Shown here in pieces: positions 47,483 to 55,583 of a DNA stretch of 64,000 bases. Numbering within the stretch: position 1 is the stretch's first letter; each line of letters starts with the position of its first letter. Made by a program: the position numbers and the translations under genes. The notes below the pieces were generated by a model, which was given only the letters and a program-made list of their open reading frames with translations, was not told the origin of the DNA and did not search any database. The stretch comes from Sipunculus nudus (Eukaryota > Annelida > Sipuncula > Golfingiida > Sipunculidae), in contig JAPPUL010000068.1 in the NCBI GenBank assembly GCA_026874595.1, positions 387,001 through 451,000 on the forward strand. Reading direction: 5' to 3'.

Positions 47483-47524
47483 TAACTCTCTCCATTTACT
47501 TGCTTGCTTACTTCCGCTTATAGT

Positions 47525-48877
47525 TTATTTAGTTTCCAAGTTTATTACAACATTATTTACAAAATTTGTATTATAACTCCCCTCGACAAACGGTTTGCTT
47601 CGCATTACTGCTCTGTGAAATGGTATCGTCGTTTCAACCCCCTCCACTATGAACTCATCAAGACAACGACTCATACGGCTTATTGCTTCGCTCCTGTCCC
47701 GCCCCCAGACTATTAACTTGCCAAGCAGTGAGTCATAGTAAGGCGGAATATCATATTCTGTATAGGCATGACTGTCTACTCTAACTCCAAAACCTCCAGG
47801 TACATTATAAGACTTTATTTTGCCTACTGATGGCATGAAATTATTATAAGGATCTTCTGCGTTTATTCTACACTCTATTGCGTGGCCGTTTATTATTATC
47901 TCGCTTTGTTTGTAAGTAAGCTTTTGTCCAATATGCGCTTTTATTTGCTCCTTTAATAAATCTACACGCGTTATCTCCTCTGTTATAGGATGTTCTACTT
48001 GTATCCTTGTATTCATCTCTACAAAATAAAAGTTTAGCTTATCGTCTACTAAAAATTCAATCGTTCCCACCCCTACATAATCTACTGCTTTTGCTCCTTT
48101 TATTGCCGCCTCGCTTATTCGCTTCCTCATTTTGTTATTTAGCAACTGCGATGGCGCCTCTTCTATCATCTTTTGATGTCGCCTTTGTATTGAACAGTCT
48201 CTTTCCCATAAATGTATTATATTGTTATGCTTATCTGATAAAAGCTGTACTTCTATATGATGCGCATCTTCAAAATATTTCTCTATGTATACATCCGGAT
48301 TGTTAAATGACTTCTCTGCTTCGCTGCGGGCTAGATTAAAAGCATTTTCAAGCTCTGAGGGTACTCGTACCACGCGCATGCCCTTACCTCCTCCACCTGC
48401 TGACGCTTTTATTATAACCGGATACCTTATTTCTTTTACTACCTTTTTAGCTTCGCTTATATTTTCAACTACGTTTGAACCTGGAATTATTGGCACACCC
48501 GCTTTGTCCATTATACGCCTTGCCCGAACTTTATCTCCCATGTTTTCTATCACCCAGGAGGAGGGACCTATAAATAAAATGTCATTGTCTTTGCATATTT
48601 GTGAAAACTTGCTGTTTTCTGATAGAAAACCATAACCAGGATGTATTGCATCTGCTCCACTTACCTCACATGCGCTTATTATACTTGGTATGTGTAAGTA
48701 TGATTGTCGGCCGTCTGAGGGGCCTATGCATACATCCTCATCTGCAAAACGACGGTGTAATGAAAACTCATCTGCCGTTGAGTGCACTGCTACCGTCTGA
48801 ATGCCTAGTTCTCGACAGGCTCTTATCACCCGAAGCGCTATCTCTCCTCGATTTGCTACTAACACTTTCTTTATCAT
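47525..48877 (-). CDS. accC: Biotin carboxylase subunit of acetyl-CoA carboxylase
   Basis: A 450-residue ATP-grasp enzyme that carboxylates biotin on its carrier protein. Key segments: KKVLVANRGEIALRVIRACRELGI, HPGYGFLSEN, KASAGGGGKGMRVV, ERDCSIQRRHQKMIEEAP and FVEMNTRIQVEHPITEEITRVDL. Length and motifs are those of a functional AccC. AAGGGA precedes the ATG. It is 97 bp downstream of accB, whose carrier lysine is missing here, so the carrier it really uses is an open question. Confidence 0.96.
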   Translation of the reverse strand: MIKKVLVANRGEIALRVIRACRELGIQTVAVHSTADEFSLHRRFADEDVCIGPSDGRQSYLHIPSIISACEVSGADAIHPGYGFLSENSKFSQICKDNDILFIGPSSWVIENMGDKVRARRIMDKAGVPIIPGSNVVENISEAKKVVKEIRYPVIIKASAGGGGKGMRVVRVPSELENAFNLARSEAEKSFNNPDVYIEKYFEDAHHIEVQLLSDKHNNIIHLWERDCSIQRRHQKMIEEAPSQLLNNKMRKRISEAAIKGAKAVDYVGVGTIEFLVDDKLNFYFVEMNTRIQVEHPITEEITRVDLLKEQIKAHIGQKLTYKQSEIIINGHAIECRINAEDPYNNFMPSVGKIKSYNVPGGFGVRVDSHAYTEYDIPPYYDSLLGKLIVWGRDRSEAISRMSRCLDEFIVEGVETTIPFHRAVMRSKPFVEGSYNTNFVNNVVINLETK

Positions 48878-48974
48878 CTTGTCATCCCTTATCTATCCTT
48901 TGTTTTTGTCTTTAGATTTTTGTAATCTCGTTTGGGCGCCTTTTAGTCTACTACTTTTTTACATCGCCTTTCTT

Positions 48975-49421
48975 TTAAACCGGCTTTAACCGAAACAAGG
49001 GTTGGCTATATTCTACTGCCTGCATGTCCTCTACCAATACCTCAACTATCTTCCCTTTTATATCTGATAATACTTCATATCTTATATTCATAGAGTTTAC
49101 ATAGGCTAGTAGCTGACCCTTCTCTACTACCTCACGAAGTTTTACTATAGTTATAGCTTGCCCCGATTCCCGCCTTTGGACAAAGCCTACATATTCCGAT
49201 TTAACATCATGAAAAGTTTTCTTATCTTCTCCTTTTTGCTTCTTAACCGGCTTAACCATCTCCTTATTAAAACTTGTCGCCTGCCCCTGAGCACCATACT
49301 TATCTACCGTTCCGCGTCGCTTTCTTACCTCAAGCTTTAATCCATCTTCGCTTATCTTCATATACTCCGCTCTCGTTCCTATAAATGCTTTCAATATGTT
49401 ATCAAGTAATTTTGTTTCCAT
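48975..49421 (-). CDS. accB: AccB-like biotinyl-domain protein lacking the biotinyl lysine
   Basis: A 148-residue BCCP homologue by position and fold. The N-terminal 70 residues are charged. The C-terminal biotinyl-like beta domain keeps the frame of the family (VGFVQ, VEKGQLLAY, KGKIVEVLVEDMQAVEYSQPLFRL). At the hairpin tip the universal E-A-M-K-M is replaced by N-S-M-N-I: Asn112 (codon 49088-49086) stands in for the biotinylated Lys. Several neighbouring residues also changed, so this is not a single base error. It cannot be biotinylated at the normal site. It sits between efp and accC, the usual place for accB. Confidence 0.8.
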   Translation of the reverse strand: METKLLDNILKAFIGTRAEYMKISEDGLKLEVRKRRGTVDKYGAQGQATSFNKEMVKPVKKQKGEDKKTFHDVKSEYVGFVQRRESGQAITIVKLREVVEKGQLLAYVNSMNIRYEVLSDIKGKIVEVLVEDMQAVEYSQPLFRLKPV

Positions 49422-49582
49422 AATCTATTAATAATAGTCCTCTTACATATAATATCCCTCTCCTAGCCTTCTCTTATCCCCCTTATAGACCTCTTACCAT
49501 TTACTTGCCCATCTATTACTTGCCCACTATCCCTCCCTTTATCCTTCCCCTCTCCCTACACCTCCTACACCTCCTACACTCC
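49422..49582 (-). other. Purine-tract leader between efp and accB
   Basis: This 161-bp gap is almost purely pyrimidine on the plus strand, hence polypurine in the transcript. It contains short direct repeats: CCTACACCT about three times near 49557-49585 and ACTTGCCCA twice. No gene or clear hairpin is seen. Confidence 0.6.
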
Positions 49583-50149
49583 CTACTGCCCCTTTTCCCT
49601 AGATACATATTCTCCGCTTCTTGTATCTATCTTTAATATATCTCCTTCATTTATAAATAGTGGTACGCGCAATCTATAACCAGTTTCTAACTCCGCAGGC
49701 TTCGTTGCCCCCCCTACTGTATCTCCCCTTAAAGCTACTTCCGCTTTCTTTACTTCCATATAAACAAACATCGGTAATATTACTCCTAGTATTTCACCCT
49801 CTAGTATTTCGCATTCAACCTCTAAACCCTCTTTTAAAAAATTTACGCCCAAGCCCAATACTTCATTCCCTACACCTTCTTGTTCATATGTCTCTAGATC
49901 CATAAATATATAACTGCCTCCAGATTTATACAAATATTGATAGCTCCTACGGCTTATATATACATCCTCCACCTTCTCATCAGGACGAAAGGTCTTTTCT
50001 ACCTGCACTTCTTTATCAAGTTGTTTAAGTCGCATCTTTACAAATGCTCCCCCTTTGCCTGGCTTTGTATGTTGATGCTCATTTACCATGTATAATTTAT
50101 TATCTAATCTTAATACTTGCCCTCTTCGAAAATCATTTGCATTCCTCAC
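49583..50149 (-). CDS. efp: Elongation factor P
   Basis: A 188-residue, three-domain EF-P that rescues ribosomes stalled at polyproline. The N-terminal KOW-like domain starts NANDFRRGQVLRLDNKLY and carries the modification loop HTKPGKGGAF with the Lys that is beta-lysylated (or otherwise modified) in many bacteria. The central and C-terminal OB folds end in GYRLRVPLFINEGDILKIDTRSGEY. It follows aroQ and precedes accB, a frequent gene order. A promoter candidate lies at 50245-50271. Confidence 0.96.
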   Translation of the reverse strand: MRNANDFRRGQVLRLDNKLYMVNEHQHTKPGKGGAFVKMRLKQLDKEVQVEKTFRPDEKVEDVYISRRSYQYLYKSGGSYIFMDLETYEQEGVGNEVLGLGVNFLKEGLEVECEILEGEILGVILPMFVYMEVKKAEVALRGDTVGGATKPAELETGYRLRVPLFINEGDILKIDTRSGEYVSREKGQ

Positions 50150-50244
50150 TTTCTTTTACCCTAGCTTTTCTTTTAGTTTTTACTTTTTATTTATTAGCCT
50201 TTTATTCCGGCCTGGCTTTATTTCTATCTTGAGCCTACGTTAAC

Positions 50245-50271
50245 CTTATATAATAGATTTAGTTTTGTCAA
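50245..50271 (-). promoter_or_regulatory. Possible promoter upstream of efp
   Basis: On the minus strand TTGACA (50271-50266) is followed after 15 bp by TATAAG (50250-50245). The spacer is short, but the hexamers are good. It would give efp-accB-accC a promoter separate from aroQ. Confidence 0.45.
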
Positions 50272-50355
50272 GCTACTCTACCTTAATTAATTAATCCTTT
50301 TATTTCTTAGCCCTTATTATCTAAATTATCTAATCGCTCTTCTTTAATCTCTTTT

Positions 50356-50799
50356 TTAATCTCTTTTTAATCTCTCTATTAGATAATCTAGAGCATAGTA
50401 GTATCCTTTTATGCCTAACCCAGTTATCACCCCTTCTGATATGTCATGGTAGTAGGACTTTTTACGAAAACTTTCGCGCTTGTATATATTTGATATATGT
50501 ACTTCCACTGTTATTAACTCTCGCGCTTGTATTGCATCTCTTATCGCTACCGATGTGTGTGTGTAGCCTCCTGGATTAATTATAAGACCATCGCCCCTCC
50601 TACCCTCTATCTGAAGAAAATCTATTATCTTTCCTTCATGGTTTGTGCTGTATATTAAAACCTCACAATCTCCTGTCTCCTCCACTTTCCGGCGTAATTC
50701 GACATTTACATCTTCCAAGCTCTCCTTCCCATATATTTCTACTTCTCGACTACCTAGTAAATTCAAATTTGGACCGTGTATTACTAATATCTTTTTCAA
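50356..50799 (-). CDS. aroQ: 3-dehydroquinate dehydratase, type II
   Basis: About 147 residues, catalysing the third shikimate step, downstream of AroB (encoded at 22.7 kb). I chose the TTG at 50799, which gives the canonical start KKILVIHGPNLNLLG and has AGGAGG about 12 nt upstream; an ATG 24 bp earlier would include the ribosome-binding site in the coding sequence. Catalytic features are the Tyr in EVEIYGKESL, STNHEG, NPGGYTHTSVAIRDA and the His in EVHISNIYKRE. The dodecameric type II fold is expected. It is followed 206 bp downstream by efp. Confidence 0.94.
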   Translation of the reverse strand: MKKILVIHGPNLNLLGSREVEIYGKESLEDVNVELRRKVEETGDCEVLIYSTNHEGKIIDFLQIEGRRGDGLIINPGGYTHTSVAIRDAIQARELITVEVHISNIYKRESFRKKSYYHDISEGVITGLGIKGYYYALDYLIERLKRD

Positions 50800-51058
50800 G
50801 GCAAGCTTTTCCCTCCTTAACATCTTTTTTTATACTCTATAAAACTAATCTTACATAAGCATACTCAATTTTAAGCAATTAGCTTTTATTTCGATTTTTT
50901 TATCTATTTTTTATCCTAAACTACATTTTTTTTTTATATTTACCGTCCATTATATATATAATTTAGGCTTGGGATATTCCCGTTTATAGTCACTTTGAAT
51001 TTAACATATTTATAGCTTTATTAACTTTATCTTTTCTTTAAAAACTACGAGAACTTAT

Positions 51059-51499
51059 ATGCTTTTAAATAATATTATCTCCGTTGCAACTAAACTTAAA
51101 CCTTCTATTTATATTTTAATACTCCTTGCCTGTGTCTCTATCGCATCTATTTCTTGTTACACTCCAAAACTCACTAAGGCTCAACTCAAAAATCCGGACG
51201 CAATGCTTGACAAATGTAGAGACTATTTCTTCAACAATGAATATTATACTGCCATCAACTGTTTTGAAATACTTATCAAGAAATTCCCTAAGTATACTTA
51301 TAATGCTGCTTGGGCTCAGTATGAAATTGGAGTCTCTTACTATCTTGCTAAAGATTATAAACTTGCGCGCCAGGCCTTTATTAAAGTCCTTACCAATTAT
51401 TCTATCCCTAAACAGGCACGTACCCTTTCCATTAAATTAATTCGTAAAATTGATAGTGGAAAACCTTATAAACGTAGTAGTTATATTGAGAGTGATTAA
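51059..51499 (+). CDS. BamD-like TPR lipoprotein
   Basis: A 146-residue lipoprotein. A signal segment with hydrophobic core (IYILILLACVS) ends in the lipobox SISC. The mature part has tetratricopeptide-like helices: MLDKCRDYFFNNEYYTAINCFEILIKKFPKY, then AAWAQYEIGVSYYLAKDYKLARQAFIKVL. This arrangement resembles the BamD/YfiO family of the barrel-assembly machine but is much shorter, with about three repeats. It may be a BAM accessory or another envelope scaffold. It shares an operon with the HAD phosphatase 27 bp downstream and uses the T/C-ending codon dialect. Confidence 0.65.
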   Translation: MLLNNIISVATKLKPSIYILILLACVSIASISCYTPKLTKAQLKNPDAMLDKCRDYFFNNEYYTAINCFEILIKKFPKYTYNAAWAQYEIGVSYYLAKDYKLARQAFIKVLTNYSIPKQARTLSIKLIRKIDSGKPYKRSSYIESD

Positions 51500-51526
51500 G
51501 TTAATCCTATAGGAGCTTTTCTTTTC

Positions 51527-52177
51527 GTGCAATTTAAGGCTATTATCTTTGACCTCGATGGCACTCTTATTGATTCTAAAGACGATATTGCTAACTCCGT
51601 TAATCTAACTTTACAAAAGCTAAAGCTTAATACCTTGCCGCTTAATACTATTTATAATTACATTGGGCAGGGAGTTTCTAACCTAATAGTTAAAAGCCTT
51701 TCTAAGTCAGTTGGAAAGCACAATGTTAATAGCCATTTTGATGAGGCTATCTCTACTTTTTCTTACATTTACAAAAACAATATGGTTAATAAAACTGCTT
51801 GTTACAAGGATGTTATAAACACTTTAGGCAAATTGTCCCATCTCAAAAAAGCTATCGTTACTAACAAATCTTCTTCCTTTACTATCCCCATAATAGATTC
51901 TCTGAATTTAAAACAATTCTTTAGTTCCGTTATCTGCGGAGATACCATAGATTATAGAAAGCCGAATCCTAAACCTATTTTAACTGCTTTGCAACAATTA
52001 AATATTAAGGCTCAAGACGCTATAATGGTTGGAGATTCATTTGCTGATATAAAGGCTGCCGAAAGTGCACTGACTAAAAGCTGTTTTGCTCGCTATGGCT
52101 TTGGGCACCTTAAGCACATTAAACCTGACTTCTACATTAACTCTTTTGCCGAAATCATTAATATTGTCTCCTCTTAA
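51527..52177 (+). CDS. gph: HAD-family phosphatase, phosphoglycolate phosphatase-like
   Basis: A 216-residue HAD hydrolase. The nucleophile motif IIFDLDGTLIDSKDDI, the helical cap domain (NYIGQGVSNLIVKSL), motif II TNKSS and motif IV GDSFADIKAA are complete. The closest named class is phosphoglycolate phosphatase, but substrate prediction within this family is unreliable. The start is GTG with AGGAG 11 nt upstream. Its stop shares the palindrome TTAA with the stop of the convergent membrane-protein gene. Confidence 0.8.
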   Translation: MQFKAIIFDLDGTLIDSKDDIANSVNLTLQKLKLNTLPLNTIYNYIGQGVSNLIVKSLSKSVGKHNVNSHFDEAISTFSYIYKNNMVNKTACYKDVINTLGKLSHLKKAIVTNKSSSFTIPIIDSLNLKQFFSSVICGDTIDYRKPNPKPILTALQQLNIKAQDAIMVGDSFADIKAAESALTKSCFARYGFGHLKHIKPDFYINSFAEIINIVSS

Positions 52178-52590
52178 CCGCTCACCACTCCGCTTGCTGC
52201 TAATACCAAGATTATTATCTCTAATATTACTATATATAAATAATTATCTCGTTTCTTTATATAATACGGAAGTAACAGCATCAACGCAATAATTGCTACT
52301 AATGACAAAAAGGCCAAGCTTAAAAAAGCTATCATATCACCATACAAAAGCAAATATATCCAATCCCAACCCGTTGGACTATGTGTTTTATATATATATT
52401 CTCTTAACCCGCTTCCCCAATGCTTTGATACCTCATCAGGAGATACAAATGAGGGTGCCAAACCTAATACATATACAAAAAAACTTACCACCAAAAACAA
52501 TATCCCTACAACCGATATTACCGACATTATCTTACTTAGCCTTATATTTTCTTCCGATACAAAGCCTTTAGTTATTTCCTTCTCTTCCAT
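52174..52590 (-). CDS. Three-helix membrane protein, DUF1634-like partner of TSUP
   Basis: About 138 residues with three predicted transmembrane helices (residues about 20-43, 80-105 and 112-136). I chose the ATG at 52590, which has GGGAGA 5 nt upstream; that ribosome-binding site is itself the last unit of the 16-bp array. Small three-helix DUF1634 proteins are often encoded next to TauE/SafE-type transporters, and a TSUP gene lies directly upstream, so that assignment fits context and topology, though no decisive motif is visible. It could modulate the transporter. Confidence 0.5.
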   Translation of the reverse strand: MEEKEITKGFVSEENIRLSKIMSVISVVGILFLVVSFFVYVLGLAPSFVSPDEVSKHWGSGLREYIYKTHSPTGWDWIYLLLYGDMIAFLSLAFLSLVAIIALMLLLPYYIKKRDNYLYIVILEIIILVLAASGVVSG

Positions 52591-52593
52591 AAA

Positions 52594-52817
52594 GTCTCCC
52601 TTAACAAAAGTCTCCCTTAACAAAAGTCTCCCTTAACAAAAGTCTCCCTTAATAAAAGTCTCCCTTAATAAAAGTCTCCCTTAATAAAAGTCTCCCTTAA
52701 TAAAAGTCTCCCTTAACAAAAGTCTCCCTTAACAAAAGTCTCCCTTAACAAAAGTCTCCCTTAATAAAAGTCTCCCTTAACAAAAGTCTCCCTTAACAAA
52801 AGTCTCCCTTAACAAAA
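52594..52817 (-). repeat. Fourteen perfect-length 16-bp tandem repeats carrying ribosome-binding-site sequence
   Basis: Fourteen units of GTCTCCCTTAAYAAAA (plus-strand reading) run without interruption for 224 bp between the TSUP stop and the DUF1634-like start. Only one position varies, in the pattern CCC TTTT CCC T CCC. On the transcribed strand each unit reads TTTTRTTAAGGGAGAC, that is, a Shine-Dalgarno AAGGGAGA, and in C-type units also a TTG. The unit nearest the gene supplies the real ribosome-binding site. Confidence 0.98.
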
Positions 52818-52838
52818 TACCATGTCCCTATAATATAA

Positions 52839-53798
52839 TTAGTCCCATATCCCAAAACCTTTAAGTAACGACCTAACTCCTGCTACGCTTAGAAAGATTA
52901 TTACAACCCATTTAACTACCATCGGTTTTGACTTAGACAGCAATTTAACCCCTAATCGCGCTCCCAACATCATTCCCACTACCGAAGGAACTGTTATTAA
53001 CACAAGCTCTGCTCCTTTCAATAAATATACCCAGGCTGCTGCTGTGTCCGTTATCGCCAAAATCAATATACTACTTGCTGCTGATACCTTAAGTGGAACG
53101 CCCAATACCTGATTTAATACCGGAACGTTCGCCCAGCCCGCTCCAAGACCAAACATCCCTGCCATGAACCCTATAAATACAAATAATATTAATGCTTGCG
53201 GAGTTCGATGCACCCTCCAGCTTATCTCCTTACCCAAACTCTCATCATAATATCTTCCATATATCTTTAACTTCTTCGATAATTTATCGCTTTTTAAAAC
53301 TTCAGGGAAATCCGATTTTTTAGATATGAACATTAATACCACTATCCCCAATATTATGAAACCTAGGATTATCTGTATTACGTAGCTTGGGAGGGCAAGA
53401 CCCACCTCCGCTCCAAATATAGACGACAAAGACGATACCACCGCCATCGGTAAGGCTACCCTTATATTTGCAAGTCCCTTCTTTAGTAATCCAGGACTCG
53501 CTGATAGTGCTCCTGATAACGCTACGAATAAGCCTGCTCCCCTTACGAAATCTAAATGAAAGGGAAATATACTAGATACGATAGGTACGTATAATACCCC
53601 TCCTCCAAGCCCCGATAATATCGCTACTGCTCCAAGAACTGATGTAAATAAGAATAGCATCAAGGACCACTCCCACCACACTAATTTAGGACCGCCTTCC
53701 CCTAACAATAATAACGTTTCATTCCCATATGCCAATTCTACCAAAATGACAAGTCCCATCAAAAGTATCATAACTACAACTTTTATTCCCAATTTCAT
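52839..53798 (-). CDS. TSUP family (TauE/SafE) membrane transporter
   Basis: A 319-residue membrane protein with about eight to nine helices. It has the two inverted TSUP half-repeats, with GLGGGVLYVPIV near residue 65 and GLGAGWANVPVLNQVLGVPLKVSAASS near residue 220, the family's signature loops, and SVVGMMLGARLGVKLL late in the protein. Members export or import sulfite, sulfoacetate, sulfate and related anions; the substrate is not predictable. A cytoplasmic loop of about 45 residues separates the halves. It is transcribed towards the DUF1634-like gene. Confidence 0.88.
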   Translation of the reverse strand: MKLGIKVVVMILLMGLVILVELAYGNETLLLLGEGGPKLVWWEWSLMLFLFTSVLGAVAILSGLGGGVLYVPIVSSIFPFHLDFVRGAGLFVALSGALSASPGLLKKGLANIRVALPMAVVSSLSSIFGAEVGLALPSYVIQIILGFIILGIVVLMFISKKSDFPEVLKSDKLSKKLKIYGRYYDESLGKEISWRVHRTPQALILFVFIGFMAGMFGLGAGWANVPVLNQVLGVPLKVSAASSILILAITDTAAAWVYLLKGAELVLITVPSVVGMMLGARLGVKLLSKSKPMVVKWVVIIFLSVAGVRSLLKGFGIWD

Positions 53799-54006
53799 AA
53801 TTGCTTCCTTATTCTCCTAATAATTATATCTACTATAGATAGTTTAGCACTAACAGCTTAATTACTATTTCACAACCATATAAACCCATTTAAATTTATT
53901 CAATATTTACTCGCATATATAAAAACTTTTACTTTATATGTAACTTTTTTTACACTTATAGTGTACTTTATATAGGATGCTTTATATTATGTAGTTTTAT
54001 ACCATA

Positions 54007-55548
54007 TTGTATTTTGCTCGCTGGAGGATTAGCTCTATTCGTCCCAATTATCAAAAATATAACAATGCCAAACCCAAAGAAATCAATATCGATATAGACG
54101 CTTGCTTTGCTTATCACAAAAACTCTATTAAAATTGCTGTCATTTATCCTAACTCTTATTACCTTGGTATGAGCAATTTAGGCTTTCAGGGCATCTTTTA
54201 TCTCTTTGCTAAACAGCCCCTTTTTCATGTCAACAGGTTCTTCTTTGACCCTTTGTCTAACTCCATCTTCTCCCCTGAGAACCACTTTAGACTATATTCG
54301 GCTAACCTCATTTTTGTCTCGCATAGTTATGAATCTGACTTTCTAAATCTTGTCAAAATGTTAACTACTTCAGGCATTAACCCTTATGCTCATCAACGCA
54401 AGGACGTTTTTATCGGCGTTGGCGGCGCTTTCCCTTCCATTAACTACCAAATATACTTACCACTTGCTGATATTATCTTTAAAGGCGATTTTGAACCTTA
54501 TATTAATACTATTATAAATATTTCTGCACTATGGTATTCTTGCAAAGACAAAATACAATTTATTTCCCTCTTTATCCAAATCAAACCATTTATTATCTCA
54601 AAATTCATTACTAATGAAGAGCATTATAAAACTACTCTCAAAACCAAAAATAACTCCCCCATTAACTCCTTTACCCCCAATTACTCTCACATCATTACCA
54701 ATAACACTGTCTTCCCTTATACTTTCTTAATCGAAATTACTCGCGGTTGCCGCTTTAAATGTAGCTTTTGTACTGTCCCTGAAACTTATGGGAATTTGAG
54801 ATACTTCCCTAAAGAGACCTTGTTCCCTTTAATCGATACCGGCATTGCTCATGCTAACAAAATAGGGCTTGTTAGTGCCCTGACTACTGACCATAAACAA
54901 CTTATCCAGATTATAAACTATATTAATAACTTTAATGCTTTTGTCTCTTTCTCTTCGCTTAGAATAGAAAATATTTCTGAGGACTTACTTCGGCTTATGA
55001 GATTCAATAAGCAAAATATCTTAACTATTGCTCCTGAGGTTGCATCCAGAAAACTTGCTCGCTTAATTAAAAAACCTTTTCATCGCGATGTTATTCTAGA
55101 CCTTTGTGATAAAGCCATTTCTCTAGGATTTAAGAGTTTAAAACTATATTTTATTATCGGATTCATTGAAGAGGACCAGGATGATATTAATGCCATTATC
55201 TCCCTTGTTAAGGATATTAGAAATATCGCTCTTGCTCATGCCAAGCAGTCTAAGTTTATGACCAGTATCATCGTAAATATTAATCAGTTTATACCAAAGC
55301 CTAATACTCACCTTGCTTATCAAGCTTTTATTGATGAAACTATTATTAAAACTCGCATCAATACTATTAAAAAACATCTAACTCCTCTTGGCATCATAAT
55401 ACGCGTTAATGGCTACTTCGAGGCCTTCTTACAATGGAAACTAGCTCATGCTGATAATAATATCGGCTCCTTTATAATTGATGGTATAGCTAAAGGCATA
55501 AGTACTAAAAGCTTATTTTCACAGGTTAAGCATACATTTATAAAATAA
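54007..55548 (+). CDS. Radical SAM protein with B12-binding-like N-terminal domain
   Basis: A 513-residue protein. The N-terminal part (IKIAVIYPNSYYLGMSNLGFQGIFYLF, VNRFFFD) matches the cobalamin-binding-type Rossmann region of uncharacterised radical SAM proteins. The radical SAM core begins with EITRGCRFKCSFCTVPETYG, the CxxxCxxC cluster motif, and continues through SSLRIENISEDLL and LTIAPEVASRKL. The TTG start at 54007 is chosen because the RWRI segment also occurs at the N-terminus of related proteins; there is no strong ribosome-binding site. The cobalt operon suggests the cell makes or handles corrinoids, consistent with a B12-dependent enzyme. The reaction is unknown. Confidence 0.75.
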   Translation: MYFARWRISSIRPNYQKYNNAKPKEINIDIDACFAYHKNSIKIAVIYPNSYYLGMSNLGFQGIFYLFAKQPLFHVNRFFFDPLSNSIFSPENHFRLYSANLIFVSHSYESDFLNLVKMLTTSGINPYAHQRKDVFIGVGGAFPSINYQIYLPLADIIFKGDFEPYINTIINISALWYSCKDKIQFISLFIQIKPFIISKFITNEEHYKTTLKTKNNSPINSFTPNYSHIITNNTVFPYTFLIEITRGCRFKCSFCTVPETYGNLRYFPKETLFPLIDTGIAHANKIGLVSALTTDHKQLIQIINYINNFNAFVSFSSLRIENISEDLLRLMRFNKQNILTIAPEVASRKLARLIKKPFHRDVILDLCDKAISLGFKSLKLYFIIGFIEEDQDDINAIISLVKDIRNIALAHAKQSKFMTSIIVNINQFIPKPNTHLAYQAFIDETIIKTRINTIKKHLTPLGIIIRVNGYFEAFLQWKLAHADNNIGSFIIDGIAKGISTKSLFSQVKHTFIK

Positions 55549-55550
55549 CT

Positions 55551-55583
55551 ACCTTGTACTTTTTACCTTGTACTTTTTACCTT
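55551..55583. repeat. 14-bp tandem duplication between convergent genes
   Basis: ACCTTGTACTTTTT occurs twice head to tail (55551-55564 and 55565-55578) plus a partial third ACCTT that runs into the leuA stop. It fills the whole 33-bp gap between the radical SAM and leuA stops. Confidence 0.9.

Noticed and set aside
52594-52817. CRISPR array
   Set aside because: The 16-bp units are contiguous with no spacers, so this is a tandem repeat and not a CRISPR.
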